The notes below the pieces were generated by a model that ran no database searches, was not told where the DNA came from, and saw only the letters and a program-made list of their open reading frames with translations. Both the position numbers and the translations under genes were made by a program. 64,000 bases of DNA from NCBI RefSeq assembly GCF_016735515.1, contig NZ_JAERQZ010000001.1, positions 1,736,001-1,800,000 of the forward strand. The letters run 5' to 3'. The DNA is from Piscinibacter sp. HJYY11 (GTDB lineage: Bacteria > Pseudomonadota > Gammaproteobacteria > Burkholderiales > Burkholderiaceae_C). Shown in pieces: positions 17,530-26,831 of this stretch (its first letter is position 1; each line of letters starts with the position of its first letter).

Positions 17530-18252
17530 TCAGACCGCGAGCCACTGCTGCAGCAGCGCGTCATCGGCCTCCAGTTGCTGCGGGCTGCCTTCGAAGACGA
17601 TGCGGCCGTGCCCCATCACGCACACGCGCGACGAGACCTTGAGCGCGATGGCGAGCTTCTGCTCCACCAGCAGCACCGAGACGCCGCGGCGCTGCATGTC
17701 GCGGATGCACTCGCCGACCTGCGCCACGATCTTGGGCGCGAGCCCCTCGGTGGGCTCGTCGATGAGGATGGCCAGCGGGTTGCCCAGCAGCGAGCGGCAG
17801 ATGGTCAGCATCTGCTGCTCGCCGCCCGAGAGGCTGCCGGCCTTGGTGCGGCGGCGCTCCTTCAGGCGCGGGAAGTAGTCGAACATCTGCTCGATGCTCC
17901 AGCGCTGCGCGCCTTCGACCGGCGGCTGCTCGCCCATGCGCAGGTTCTCGTCGACCGTGAGGTTGGCGAAGACCTCGCGCTCCTCGGGCACGTAGGCGAG
18001 GCCTGCGCGGCAGATGGTGTTCGGCTTGGCGCCGGCCAGCGCGCGCGTGCCGAGCTGCACCCGGCCCGCGCTCGGCGGCACGAGGCCCATCATGGCCTTG
18101 AGCGTGGTGGAGCGACCCGAGCCGTTGCGGCCGAGCAGGCTCACCACCTCGCCGCGCCGCACGGCGAGCGTCACGCCGCGCAGCACATGGCTCTTGCCGT
18201 AGTGGGCGTGCAGGTCGTCGACCTGGAGCAGCACATCGTCGCGTGCGCTCAT
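17530..18252 (-). CDS. Liv-type ABC ATPase, LivF class, with Walker A Lys replaced by Arg
   Basis: A 240-residue ATPase in the LivF position. Signature LSGGEQQML, Walker B ILIDEP and the LivF-typical VEQK in place of a switch His are present. The Walker A loop reads GRNGSGRST, so the normally invariant Lys is Arg at residue 47; the codon on the minus strand is CGC. Length is normal and no frameshift is present. In the predicted heterodimer with the next gene's product, this Walker A faces the partner's signature loop, which is also altered. The subunit is probably folded and functional in an asymmetric transporter. Confidence 0.9.
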   Translation of the reverse strand: MSARDDVLLQVDDLHAHYGKSHVLRGVTLAVRRGEVVSLLGRNGSGRSTTLKAMMGLVPPSAGRVQLGTRALAGAKPNTICRAGLAYVPEEREVFANLTVDENLRMGEQPPVEGAQRWSIEQMFDYFPRLKERRRTKAGSLSGGEQQMLTICRSLLGNPLAILIDEPTEGLAPKIVAQVGECIRDMQRRGVSVLLVEQKLAIALKVSSRVCVMGHGRIVFEGSPQQLEADDALLQQWLAV

Positions 18253-19004
18253 GCTGCCAACTCCTCGCCAAGGTAGGCCTCGCGCACGCCGGCATGGGCG
18301 CGAATCTCGTCGGGCGTGCCGGTGGCGATCAGCTCCCCGTACACCAGCACGCTCACGCGTTCGCCGAGGTCGAAGACGACGCTCATGTCGTGCTCGACGA
18401 TCAGCAGCGCCCGCCCTGCCGTGGTCTCGCGGATGAGCTGCGCGGTGTAGGCCGTCTCCTCGCTCGACATGCCGGCCATGGGCTCGTCGAGCAGCACCAC
18501 CTGCGGGTCGCAGGCGAGCGTCATCGCGAGCTCCAGCGAGCGTTGCGCCGAGTAGGTCATCTCGCCGGCCAGCGACGTGGCATGCGCCTGCAGGCGCACG
18601 CGTTCGAGCAGGCGCTCGGTGTCTTCGCGCACCGCCGTCGCGCGGTCGAGCACGCGCCAGAAGGCGTACTGCAGGTGATGGCGGCGCAGCACCGCGAGGC
18701 GGATGTTCTCGAACACGGTGAGCTTCGGAAAGATGTTGGTGATCTGGAACGAGCGCGCGAGCCCCGCCCGGGCGATGCGCTGCGGCGACCAGCCGTCGAT
18801 GCGCTGGCCGCCGAAGACGATCTCGCCGGCGCTCGGTGCGGTGTTGCCCGAGATCAGGTGGAAGAGCGTCGACTTGCCGGCCCCGTTCGGGCCGATCAGC
18901 GCGTGGCGTTCGCCGGCACGCAGGTCGAGGTCGACGCCGCGGATGATCTCGCTCGCGCCATACGACTTGCGCACGCCGCGCAGGCTCAGGACGATCTCGC
19001 TCAT
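18249..19004 (-). CDS. Liv-type ABC ATPase, LivG class, with altered signature motif
   Basis: A 251-residue ATPase with intact Walker A GPNGAGKST, Walker B VVLLDEPMAGM and switch His in IVEHDMSVV. The signature loop, usually like LSYGQQR in this class, reads MTYSAQRSLE, so the conserved Gly is Ser at about residue 152. Its signature belongs to the same composite ATP site as the LivF Walker A that lost its Lys. It overlaps the LivF gene and the upstream permease gene by 4 bp each. Confidence 0.91.
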   Translation of the reverse strand: MSEIVLSLRGVRKSYGASEIIRGVDLDLRAGERHALIGPNGAGKSTLFHLISGNTAPSAGEIVFGGQRIDGWSPQRIARAGLARSFQITNIFPKLTVFENIRLAVLRRHHLQYAFWRVLDRATAVREDTERLLERVRLQAHATSLAGEMTYSAQRSLELAMTLACDPQVVLLDEPMAGMSSEETAYTAQLIRETTAGRALLIVEHDMSVVFDLGERVSVLVYGELIATGTPDEIRAHAGVREAYLGEELAA

Positions 19005-20272
19005 GTCAGCGCCTCCTGGCCGTCGATAGCGGCCGCCTCGGGCTGCGGCACCGCAGGCGAGACCAGGGCACGGCGCGCCGTCCAGCCCAGCAGGCCGGCC
19101 ACCGCCAGCAGCGCGGCGGGCACGAGCCAGGTCGCGACCGACCCGGGCGGCCAGCTTCGACCGAAGAGCGCGATCGGCGGCCAGCTTCCGCCCATCGCAG
19201 CGAGCGCGCGGTAGTCGTGCGAGCACAGGCGCTGCAGCATCTCGACGACGAAGACCACGCCTGCCGCGGCGCACAGCGTCGCCACCACGGCGAGCGCCGA
19301 CACCGACACGGCGAGACGCCAGCCACGCCGTGCCTTGAGGCGTGCCGCGGCACCGAACAGGCCGGTCAGGCCCACCGGCACGAACATCATCACCAGCACG
19401 AAGAGCATGCCCTGGTAGAGCAGCCACGAGCGCGTCGCGTCTGAGACCGCGTAGCCGAAGAAGGTCATCAGCGCCGCGCCCAGCGCCGGGCCGAGGAAGC
19501 TGCCGACGCCGCCGATGTAGCTGTTGAGCACCACCGCAGCCGAGACGCTGGCATCGAAGACGACGTAGTTGGCGGCCTCGTTGTTGATCGCCTGCAGGCC
19601 ACCCGCGATGCCGGCAAACATCGACGACACCACGAAGGCCGACAAGCCCACGCCGTGGGCGTCGTAGCCGAGGAACTTCAGGCGGTGGCCGTTTTCGCGC
19701 AGCGCGAGCGTCAGGCGCCCGAGCGGCGTGCGGCCATGGAAATGCAGCAGCGCGAGCGACAGCAGCACCCAGGCGAGCGTGAGGTAGTAGACCTCGACCG
19801 TCGAGCCGAAGGTCAGCCCCCAGGCCGGCATGCGCATCGCCGAGATGCCCGACTCGCCACCGAACCAGCCCTTGAGCTGCGGCGCGAGCGAGTGCAGCAG
19901 CTCGGCCACGGCCAGCGTGATCATCGCGAAGGTGGTGCCGCTGCGCTTCGTCGCAAACCAGCCGGCGACCAGGCCCACCAGCAGGCCCGCGAAGGCACCG
20001 ACGAGCGGCAGCAGCGGCGTGGGCAGCAGCCCCTTGCCGGCAAAGGCATTCATCGCATGCAAGGTGGCGAACGCGCCCACGCCGAAGTAGGCGGCATGCC
20101 CGAACGACAGCAGTCCCGCGCGGCCCGCCAGCAGGCTGTAGGCGCAAGCGAACAGCGCGGCGATCAGCATCTGGATCGAGGCGTTGAGCAGCCCCGCGCT
20201 CAGGAGCGCGGGCAGCGCGGCGAGCAGCGCCACGCCACTGCCCAGGAGCAGAAGCGTCCAAGAACGGCTCAT
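19001..20272 (-). CDS. Liv-type ABC permease, LivM class
   Basis: A 423-residue inner-membrane protein with about eight to ten hydrophobic segments and the LivM landmarks RAGLLSFGHAAYFGVGAF near residue 50 and SYIGGVGSFLGPALGA near 255. It is longer than typical LivM (about 330-360) because of a C-terminal extension (from about 310) with extra hydrophobic segments and a Pro/Ala-rich tail. The segment around residues 360-385 (GGSWPPIALFGRSWPPGSVA) carries two SWPP copies of unknown meaning. Start at 20272 overlaps the upstream permease stop. Confidence 0.9.
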   Translation of the reverse strand: MSRSWTLLLLGSGVALLAALPALLSAGLLNASIQMLIAALFACAYSLLAGRAGLLSFGHAAYFGVGAFATLHAMNAFAGKGLLPTPLLPLVGAFAGLLVGLVAGWFATKRSGTTFAMITLAVAELLHSLAPQLKGWFGGESGISAMRMPAWGLTFGSTVEVYYLTLAWVLLSLALLHFHGRTPLGRLTLALRENGHRLKFLGYDAHGVGLSAFVVSSMFAGIAGGLQAINNEAANYVVFDASVSAAVVLNSYIGGVGSFLGPALGAALMTFFGYAVSDATRSWLLYQGMLFVLVMMFVPVGLTGLFGAAARLKARRGWRLAVSVSALAVVATLCAAAGVVFVVEMLQRLCSHDYRALAAMGGSWPPIALFGRSWPPGSVATWLVPAALLAVAGLLGWTARRALVSPAVPQPEAAAIDGQEALT

Positions 20273-21210
20273 GCCTCCTCCCCCATCAGGCCGCGAGGCC
20301 GCACCAGCAGCACGAGCAGCATCAGCACGAACGGGATCGTCGCCGCCAGGCTCGAGACCTTCAGCGTCAGCAGCCCGCCGATGCCCTCGGCCCATGAACG
20401 CGCGCCCAGGAACGCGAGCAGGTCCGCGATGCTGCGGTCCACGCCCACGGCCAGCGAGGTGATGACGCCGATCAGCACCGACGCCAGCATCGCGCCGCCC
20501 AGCGAGCCCAGCCCGCCGACGACCACGATCACGAACACCATCACGCCGACTTCGAGCGCCATGTTGGGGTTGGTCGTGTAGAAGGCGCCCGCGACGGCGC
20601 CTGCGAGCCCCGCGAGCGCCGCCCCCACGCCGAACACCCCCATGAAGACGAGCTGCACGTTGTGGCCGAGCGCCTCGGCCATGCGCGGGCGGTAGATGGC
20701 GGCACGCACGACGATGCCGACCCGCGTGCGCGTGAGCAGCGCCCAGAGCGCGGCGAACATGGCGATTGCCACCCCGCCCATCAGCAGCCGGTACACGGGG
20801 TACTGCTGGCTGCCGAGCGAGAAGGCCGCGAAGTCGAGCGAGGCGGGCACCCGGTAGTCGACCGGGTGGTTGCCGAACAGCAGCTTGATCGTCTCGGCGA
20901 TGATGAACGACAGCCCGAAGGTGAGCAGCAGTTCGTGCGCATGGCCGTGGTGGTGCACGCGCCGCAGGAACCAGCGCTCGACGCCCACGCCCACCGCGCC
21001 GGCGAGCAGCGCCGCGAGCACGACCGCGGGGCCAAAGCCGACGATGCCCTGCAGCGTGTACGCGAAATACGCCCCGAGCATGTAGAACGACGCGTGCGCG
21101 AAGTTCAGCACGCCCATCATGCCGAACACCAGCGTCAGCCCGGCCGACACCATGAACAGCAGCAGGCCGTGGATGACGCCGTTGAGCAGCGCGAAAAAGA
21201 TCGTGTCCAT
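20269..21210 (-). CDS. Liv-type ABC permease, LivH class
   Basis: A 313-residue permease with eight or so hydrophobic segments. LivH landmarks are MMGVLNFAHASFYMLGAYFA near residue 32, LLTFGLSFIIAETIK near 95 and VVVGGLGSLGGAMLAS near 225. It pairs with the LivM-class subunit. ATG at 21210 is preferred over a GTG one codon upstream. The binding-protein gene lies 16 bases upstream in the operon. Confidence 0.92.
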   Translation of the reverse strand: MDTIFFALLNGVIHGLLLFMVSAGLTLVFGMMGVLNFAHASFYMLGAYFAYTLQGIVGFGPAVVLAALLAGAVGVGVERWFLRRVHHHGHAHELLLTFGLSFIIAETIKLLFGNHPVDYRVPASLDFAAFSLGSQQYPVYRLLMGGVAIAMFAALWALLTRTRVGIVVRAAIYRPRMAEALGHNVQLVFMGVFGVGAALAGLAGAVAGAFYTTNPNMALEVGVMVFVIVVVGGLGSLGGAMLASVLIGVITSLAVGVDRSIADLLAFLGARSWAEGIGGLLTLKVSSLAATIPFVLMLLVLLVRPRGLMGEEA

Positions 21211-21226
21211 CACTCGATCGTGCTCA

Positions 21227-22483
21227 TCAGTCGGGTCGCTGCATCTTGCAGCTGGCTTGCACCGGCGCCGCCGCCTCTTCGGCCGTGAACACCTTGACCG
21301 GCTTGAAGCCCATGTCGGTGCCGTCGGCCTTGTACTTCGCGTCTTTCGCGACCACCGAGACGACGAACGGCATCAGCACCTGATGGTCGGCGGCGCGCAT
21401 GCTCACCTCGCCCATGGGCGTGCGGATGCGGGTGGTCTCCAGCGTCTTGGCGAAGGCGTTGACGTTGAGCGCGCCGCCCTGTGGCTTGGTCGCCTTGAGC
21501 GCCGCGGCCACCATTTCGAGGCCGAACGCGGCCTGCGGCTCGACGAAGGTCGGCACATGCCCGGTCTTGGCCTTGAAGTCGTCGACGAAGCGCGTGCTGT
21601 CGGCGCCGCCCGCCTCGGGGTTGAAGGCATGGGCGATGAAGTGGCCGAGCGCGGTGTCGCCGGCGTTGGCGACGTTGCCCGGCTGGTCGAGGAAGACCGT
21701 GCCGAAGCGTGCCTTCAGGCCGGCGGCCTTGGAGGCCTTCATCAGCAGCAAGAGGTCGTTGGACCAGTTGCCCGTGATCACGGTCTCGGCGCCGCTCGAC
21801 ACGATCTTCGAGACGTAGGGCGCGAAGTCCTGGATCTTGTTGGTGTCGTGCAGCGTCTTCTCGACCACCTGGTAGCCGCCGGCGGCGGCGTTGTCGCCGA
21901 TGGCGCGCTCCATGTCCTGGCCCCAGGAGTAGTTCTGGTTGATCGCGTAGACCTTGCTGCCGAGCGTGCCGGCCTGCTTCATGCCGGCGACGAGCGCCTT
22001 GGTGCGCACCTGCGCGTTGCCGGTGAAGCGGAAGTGGTGGAAGTTGCACTTCTCGCCGGTGAGCTCCATCGCCTCGGCGCCGACGTTGACGTAGACGATC
22101 TCCTTGCCGGGGTTGCGCAGGTTGTGCTTGCGCACGTCTTCGGTGATCTGGCCGCCGATGGCCGACGAGGCACCTTGCACGACGATCTGCACGCCGTCGG
22201 CGATGGCCGCCTTGAGCTTGTCGGACGCGCCCGCCGGGCCACCCTGGTTGTCGTACTCGATCAGTTGCACCGGCTGCCCGTTCCAGCCGCCGCTCGCGTT
22301 CATCTTGTCGATGGCGTACTTCACACCGGAGCGGAACGACTGGCCCGTCGAGGCCTGTGGGCCCGAGAGCGTTTCGAGCAGGCCGATCTTCACCGGCGCC
22401 GCCTGGGCCAGGCCGGTGAGGCAGGCCAGGGTGACCATGGCGGGCAGCGCGCGCAGCGCCGACGGGGGCAGGGAATCACGCAT
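21227..22483 (-). CDS. branched-chain-amino-acid-type ABC substrate-binding protein
   Basis: A 418-residue periplasmic binding protein (type 1 fold) with a Sec signal ending near ...TGLAQAA (about residue 28) and the family opening KIGLLETLSGPQASTGQSFR. A strong AAGGAG ribosome site precedes the ATG. Proteins of this class in Burkholderiales often bind aromatic or aliphatic acids rather than amino acids. Given the esterase, SDR and BKACE genes in the same operon, an acid released by ester hydrolysis is a plausible ligand. Confidence 0.92.
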   Translation of the reverse strand: MRDSLPPSALRALPAMVTLACLTGLAQAAPVKIGLLETLSGPQASTGQSFRSGVKYAIDKMNASGGWNGQPVQLIEYDNQGGPAGASDKLKAAIADGVQIVVQGASSAIGGQITEDVRKHNLRNPGKEIVYVNVGAEAMELTGEKCNFHHFRFTGNAQVRTKALVAGMKQAGTLGSKVYAINQNYSWGQDMERAIGDNAAAGGYQVVEKTLHDTNKIQDFAPYVSKIVSSGAETVITGNWSNDLLLLMKASKAAGLKARFGTVFLDQPGNVANAGDTALGHFIAHAFNPEAGGADSTRFVDDFKAKTGHVPTFVEPQAAFGLEMVAAALKATKPQGGALNVNAFAKTLETTRIRTPMGEVSMRAADHQVLMPFVVSVVAKDAKYKADGTDMGFKPVKVFTAEEAAAPVQASCKMQRPD

Positions 22484-22530
22484 GTTTGTCTCCTTGGGTT
22501 GTGGAATCGACGCCGCGGCTTGTGGCGTCG

Positions 22531-23319
22531 TCAGAGGTACTCGAGGTTGCCGTCCACGCTGATCGCCTGGCCGGTCAGGTTGCGGGCGGCGGGTGAGCAG
22601 AGGAACAGCGCCAGGGCCGCCACGTCGTCGGCCGTCACCATGCGGCGCAACGAGATCTTGTTGAGGTACTGCTCGCGCATCGCGTCGACGCCCACGCCGG
22701 TGGCGGCGGCACGCGCCGCGATCACCGCGCGCATGCGCTCGCCTTCCACCGTGCCGGGCAGGATCGCGTTGACACGGATGCCCTGAGGCCCGAGCTCGAT
22801 GGCGAGCGACTTGGTCATGCCGACGATCGCCCACTTGCTCGACGCATAGGGCGTGCGGAAGGCGTAGCCCAGGCGCCCCGCCACCGAGCCCATCGCGATC
22901 AGGCTCGGCACTTCCGAGCGCTTGAGCATCGGCACGGCGCGGCGGGCGAAGTAGTACTGGCTGTTCAGGTTGACCGCGATCGTGCGTTCCCACTCGCCCG
23001 CGTCGATGCCCTCGATCGGGCCCGTGGGGCCGGCGATGCCGGCGTTGTTGACGAGCACGTCCAGCCCGCCGAGCGTGCCCTGCACGTCGTCGAAGACGAG
23101 GTCGACATCGGTGGCGACGGAGGCATCGGCCATGCTGCCGGTGATGCCCGGGGCCGTGGCCACGAGGCGGTCGAGCGCCGCCCGGTCGATGTCGCACACA
23201 TGCACCTGCGACCCGGCATCGTGGAAGGCGCGTGCGATCGACGCGCCGATCCCGCTCGCCCCCGCCGTGACGAGGACGCGCAGGCCGGCACACGGCCGCA
23301 ATGAATCAACGATCGACAT
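22531..23319 (-). CDS. SDR-family oxidoreductase (3)
   Basis: A 262-residue classical SDR with cofactor motif TAGASGIG near residue 17, acidic CDIDRAALDR suggesting NAD preference, NNAGIAGPTGP, Ser in MGSVAGRLG and the YASSK catalytic motif near 160. The C-terminal NLTGQAISVDGNLEYL is typical. It follows the esterase gene by 19 bases and precedes the binding-protein gene by 47. It probably oxidises a hydroxy intermediate in the same pathway. Confidence 0.9.
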   Translation of the reverse strand: MSIVDSLRPCAGLRVLVTAGASGIGASIARAFHDAGSQVHVCDIDRAALDRLVATAPGITGSMADASVATDVDLVFDDVQGTLGGLDVLVNNAGIAGPTGPIEGIDAGEWERTIAVNLNSQYYFARRAVPMLKRSEVPSLIAMGSVAGRLGYAFRTPYASSKWAIVGMTKSLAIELGPQGIRVNAILPGTVEGERMRAVIAARAAATGVGVDAMREQYLNKISLRRMVTADDVAALALFLCSPAARNLTGQAISVDGNLEYL

Positions 23320-23338
23320 GGACCAGTTTCCTTGGGGC

Positions 23339-26300
23339 TCAGGGCTGCACGGAGATGGCCCGCGCGGTGGGCGTCGCGTCGAAGCGCAACGAGGCCGGCC
23401 AGACTGGCCAGGTGACGCCGAGTGCGGCGTTGTTCGGGTCGCCGTTGCGGGCGAAGGCGCCGATGCTGCGCATCATGGCGTCCGACAGCGCGAGCCGGCC
23501 CGCCCGGTTGGCGGTGGTGTACGAGATGCCCGCGTAGAGCGATGGCCCGAAGTTGCCGAACACGAACGGCAGGTCGAACGCGTGCGCCGCGCCGAAGATG
23601 TCGTTGAACGGCGTGGGCAGTTCGTCCCAGTCGAAGCGGTAGTGCCAGATGTTGCTCTGCTGCGTCTGCAACGCGGCGATCATGCTGTCGCGGCTGTTCA
23701 GGAAGAAGATGCGGTTGAGCTGCTCGGTGCGCGCGTTCCAGCCCGTCGTCGGCGTGGTGACCGGCAGGTACGACGCCGGGATCCACTGCTCGAGCGTCGT
23801 CTGCGGTGCGGCGTTGGGCTGGTAGCCGTAGGCGATCGAGAACACCATCGCGTCGTTGATCAGGCGGCCCACCGCACCGCCCACGAGCGGCAGCAGGGTC
23901 GGAAAGAGCTTGCCCTCGTCGCGCGTGTTGCCCATCAGGATGGGGCCTCTCACGTACTGGCCGGCACGGATGGCAGCGATCGGGTTCAGCGGCACGACGT
24001 TGCCGTCGCCGATGGGGCCGGAGCCGCCGGCGCCGATGGGCGCGAGCTGGGTCACGACGGTCTGCCAGATGGTGTCGGCGCTCTTGGCGCGCACATAGGT
24101 GGCGATCTGCGCGGCGGTCTGGCCCGCGATGTAGGCCGAGGCCGACGGGATGTCGGTCGCGAGGCCATCGGCGATCACGAGCCGGGCGAGGAAGTAGTCG
24201 GCCTGGCCGCGGAAGTCGGACGGCGCGGCCATGGTCGCGATGCTGCCCGCCGGCAGCTCGCTCGCCGGCGACAGCCCGCCGCTGATCGGCAGCAGCTTGT
24301 GCACGAGCGCCGGGTTGGCGGCGACGACGAGCGGCGAGGTCATCACTGCGAACACGTTCACCGCGCCGGCCGACTGGCCCATCAGCGTGACGTTGCCGGC
24401 GTTGCCACCGAAGTTGGCGACGTTGCGGTTGACGAACTGCAGCGCCTTGATGATGTCGAGGATGGCGAAGTTGCCCGAGTCGTCGAGCGGGTCGGTGCCG
24501 CTCTTGAGCTGCCCGAGGTTGAAGAAGCCGAGCAGCCCGAGCCGGTAGTTCACCGACACCACCACGGCATTGGCCGTGCGCGCGAGGTTGGCGCCGTCGT
24601 ACATCGGGTCGGCGGTGTAGCCGGTGATGTTGCTGCCGCCGTGCACCCACACGATCACCGGCAGGTTGGTCGCAGCACTCGCCGGGCGCCAGACGTTCAG
24701 GTACAGGCAGTCTTCCGAGCCCACGGTCTGGCCGAGCGACGTGCCGATGGTTGCGTCGTAGCGGTTGTTCAGGCCCGGCCCGTAGAGCCGCCCGGCGGAG
24801 CTGCAGGCGTTGCCGAAGGTCTGGGTGTAGCGCGGGGTGGTCCAGGCCTCGGCCTCGGCCGGTGCGCGCCAGCGCAGGTCGCCGACCGGGGCGCGGGCGT
24901 AGGGGATGCCCTTCCAGGCGTAGGTGCCGCTGGTGGCCGACAGGTCGCTGCCGATCACCGTGCCGAGGTGCGTGCTGCGCTGGGTGGGCGGCACGTCTTC
25001 ATAGGGCACGCAGGTGAACGAGGCCGCGGCATTCACGTCGCCACTGCCGTTGTAGCGCGCCCACTTGGGGTACTCGCACAGCGGCCGGGTGCGGGCGATG
25101 CTGCCCGAGGCGGTGTCGCCCATCACCTGCAGCGGCGGCACGGTGCCCTGCTCCACCCAGTTCTCGAGCGCGGTGAGCGAGTCCCACGCGACGTTGAACG
25201 AGGTGCTCAAGGCGTGGCCGTAGCCCGGTGCCTCGTAGTAGCGCACGAACTTGTCGACCTCGGCCGGGCCCATGCGGGCCTGCAGGCGCTGGTAGTACTC
25301 CTCGGTGCCGCGCGAGCTGACGAGCACGTCCGACAGGCCATGCGCGAGCAGCAGCTTGCCGCCCTTGGCCGCGAAGGCGTCGAGGTCGACCGGCACGTCG
25401 AGCAGGGTCGACAGCTCGCTCAGTCGTGGGCCCCAGGGGCCGGGGTTCTCGGGGTCGAGCGACAGCGAGTCGTAGCCGAGATCGCGGGTGACGCCGTAGC
25501 GGATCATCGCGTCGAGCTGCCGGCTGATGTAGGGCGCGGTGCTCGGCATCGGGTGGGCCGGCTGCGAGGTGTTGAGGTTGAGGAAGGTGATCGTCGGCTG
25601 CAGCGGGCTCGGGTTGCTGGTGATGCCGAGGTCGGCGCCCCACACGTTGTAGCCCGGGTAGCCGGTCTCGCCGCTGGCGAGTGTGAAGTTGAAGCGCGTC
25701 GAGGCGTTCATCGCCTTCAGCGCGGCGATCTGCACGTCCGACAGGCAGGTGTCGCCGGTGTCCGCGCCGTCGGGGCAGCGCAGCGGCGTGCCGTTGAGCG
25801 AGGCGGTCGCCGGGTCGAAGACGGCGTTGCAGCGGTTCTGGTTGCTGATGAGGCCGTCGGCCAGGCCGTCGAGGCCGTCGCAGGCCTCGATCGCAGCGTC
25901 GTAGACGAGCTTGCGCTTGGGCGTGTTCGGGTAGGCGCCGGGTTGGGCGAGCGCCCGGCTGGCGCGATGGCCGGCGAGCATGGCCGACATCTGCTTCCAC
26001 GCCGGGTACCACGCGATGATGCCGGTCCAGTCGTCAGGCCAGCGCGTGGCGACTTCGAGCGCCTCGCGACCGCCGGTGGAGCCGCCGGCGAAGTACGACT
26101 GCTGGATGGATGACACCCCGTAGCGCGCCCTGATCAGGAAGGCCGACGCATCGCGCGTCTTCTTCAGCGCCTCGCCGGCCCAGTTGCGCAGCATCTCCTC
26201 GTTGAGCAGGAAGGTGCCGTCGAGCGAGCCGAGGGCGCCGGCCTGGTGGCCGCCATTGCTGGCAAACACGGCATAGCCGCGGCCGATCGGAAAGGGCTGG

Positions 26301-26713
26301 TTGGGCGCGCCGGCGGGCACGTTGCCTACCACGTTGGGAATGCTGCCGTTGAAGCCCCCGCCACCGAACATCATGGCCTTGCCGTTCCAGACGGTCGGCA
26401 GTGCGACGCGGAACTGGATGGCCTGGGCCGCCGAGTCGACCGGCGCGATCTGGCCGTTCACAAGGCAGTGCTCGGGAACCGCAGTCGCACCGCTGCCCGA
26501 GGCCGCCACCACGGTGGCGGTGGTCACCGTGCCGCCCGTGGTGGGCAGGCCGATGGCGGTCGCGGGGATCGTCATGCCGGCCAGCGCAGTGCACGCCAGC
26601 GGCGCGGGTGGCGGCGGGGCCGAGGTGTCGCCGCCTCCACCGCCGCAGGCACCGAGGCCTGCGATGGCAATCGTGGCGAACGCAAGGCGAAGCGCGTGAT
26701 GTTGGGGTCTCAT
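23339..26713 (-). CDS. two-domain esterase lipoprotein: tannase/feruloyl esterase plus type-B carboxylesterase
   Basis: An 1124-residue lipoprotein (lipobox GLGAC, Cys23, then a Gly-rich and Pro-rich linker). Residues about 40-570 form a tannase/feruloyl-esterase domain with Ser212 (AGGSTGGRE), Asp462 and His500. Residues about 580-1115 form a complete type-B carboxylesterase with GQSAG (Ser781), Glu933 (NTRDEGK) and His1044 (GAAHAF). Both triads are present. The tannase family normally has a Cys before the Ser and another after the His; both are missing (Gly211 and Ala501). CCAGGAG precedes the ATG. It heads the 12-kb operon and is divergent from the PucR regulator, so it likely frees an acid or alcohol for import. 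Confidence 0.88.
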   Translation of the reverse strand: MRPQHHALRLAFATIAIAGLGACGGGGGDTSAPPPPAPLACTALAGMTIPATAIGLPTTGGTVTTATVVAASGSGATAVPEHCLVNGQIAPVDSAAQAIQFRVALPTVWNGKAMMFGGGGFNGSIPNVVGNVPAGAPNQPFPIGRGYAVFASNGGHQAGALGSLDGTFLLNEEMLRNWAGEALKKTRDASAFLIRARYGVSSIQQSYFAGGSTGGREALEVATRWPDDWTGIIAWYPAWKQMSAMLAGHRASRALAQPGAYPNTPKRKLVYDAAIEACDGLDGLADGLISNQNRCNAVFDPATASLNGTPLRCPDGADTGDTCLSDVQIAALKAMNASTRFNFTLASGETGYPGYNVWGADLGITSNPSPLQPTITFLNLNTSQPAHPMPSTAPYISRQLDAMIRYGVTRDLGYDSLSLDPENPGPWGPRLSELSTLLDVPVDLDAFAAKGGKLLLAHGLSDVLVSSRGTEEYYQRLQARMGPAEVDKFVRYYEAPGYGHALSTSFNVAWDSLTALENWVEQGTVPPLQVMGDTASGSIARTRPLCEYPKWARYNGSGDVNAAASFTCVPYEDVPPTQRSTHLGTVIGSDLSATSGTYAWKGIPYARAPVGDLRWRAPAEAEAWTTPRYTQTFGNACSSAGRLYGPGLNNRYDATIGTSLGQTVGSEDCLYLNVWRPASAATNLPVIVWVHGGSNITGYTADPMYDGANLARTANAVVVSVNYRLGLLGFFNLGQLKSGTDPLDDSGNFAILDIIKALQFVNRNVANFGGNAGNVTLMGQSAGAVNVFAVMTSPLVVAANPALVHKLLPISGGLSPASELPAGSIATMAAPSDFRGQADYFLARLVIADGLATDIPSASAYIAGQTAAQIATYVRAKSADTIWQTVVTQLAPIGAGGSGPIGDGNVVPLNPIAAIRAGQYVRGPILMGNTRDEGKLFPTLLPLVGGAVGRLINDAMVFSIAYGYQPNAAPQTTLEQWIPASYLPVTTPTTGWNARTEQLNRIFFLNSRDSMIAALQTQQSNIWHYRFDWDELPTPFNDIFGAAHAFDLPFVFGNFGPSLYAGISYTTANRAGRLALSDAMMRSIGAFARNGDPNNAALGVTWPVWPASLRFDATPTARAISVQP

Positions 26714-26831
26714 GGTGTCTCCTGGTCTTGTGTGGCTGGGGCGACCCCAGCGGTGCTCTCTTGCGCAGACACACACGGTCCACGGGCTGTCGGCACGCGA
26801 CGCAGTCTCGGCGCGGCCGACGACTGGCTCA

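Noticed and set aside
22970..26113. A 1047-codon open frame on the plus strand opposite the esterase gene
   Set aside because: It is a GC-rich shadow: the minus-strand frame has full esterase motifs and a signal peptide, while this one is Val/Gly/Ala/Arg-rich with no recognisable domain.
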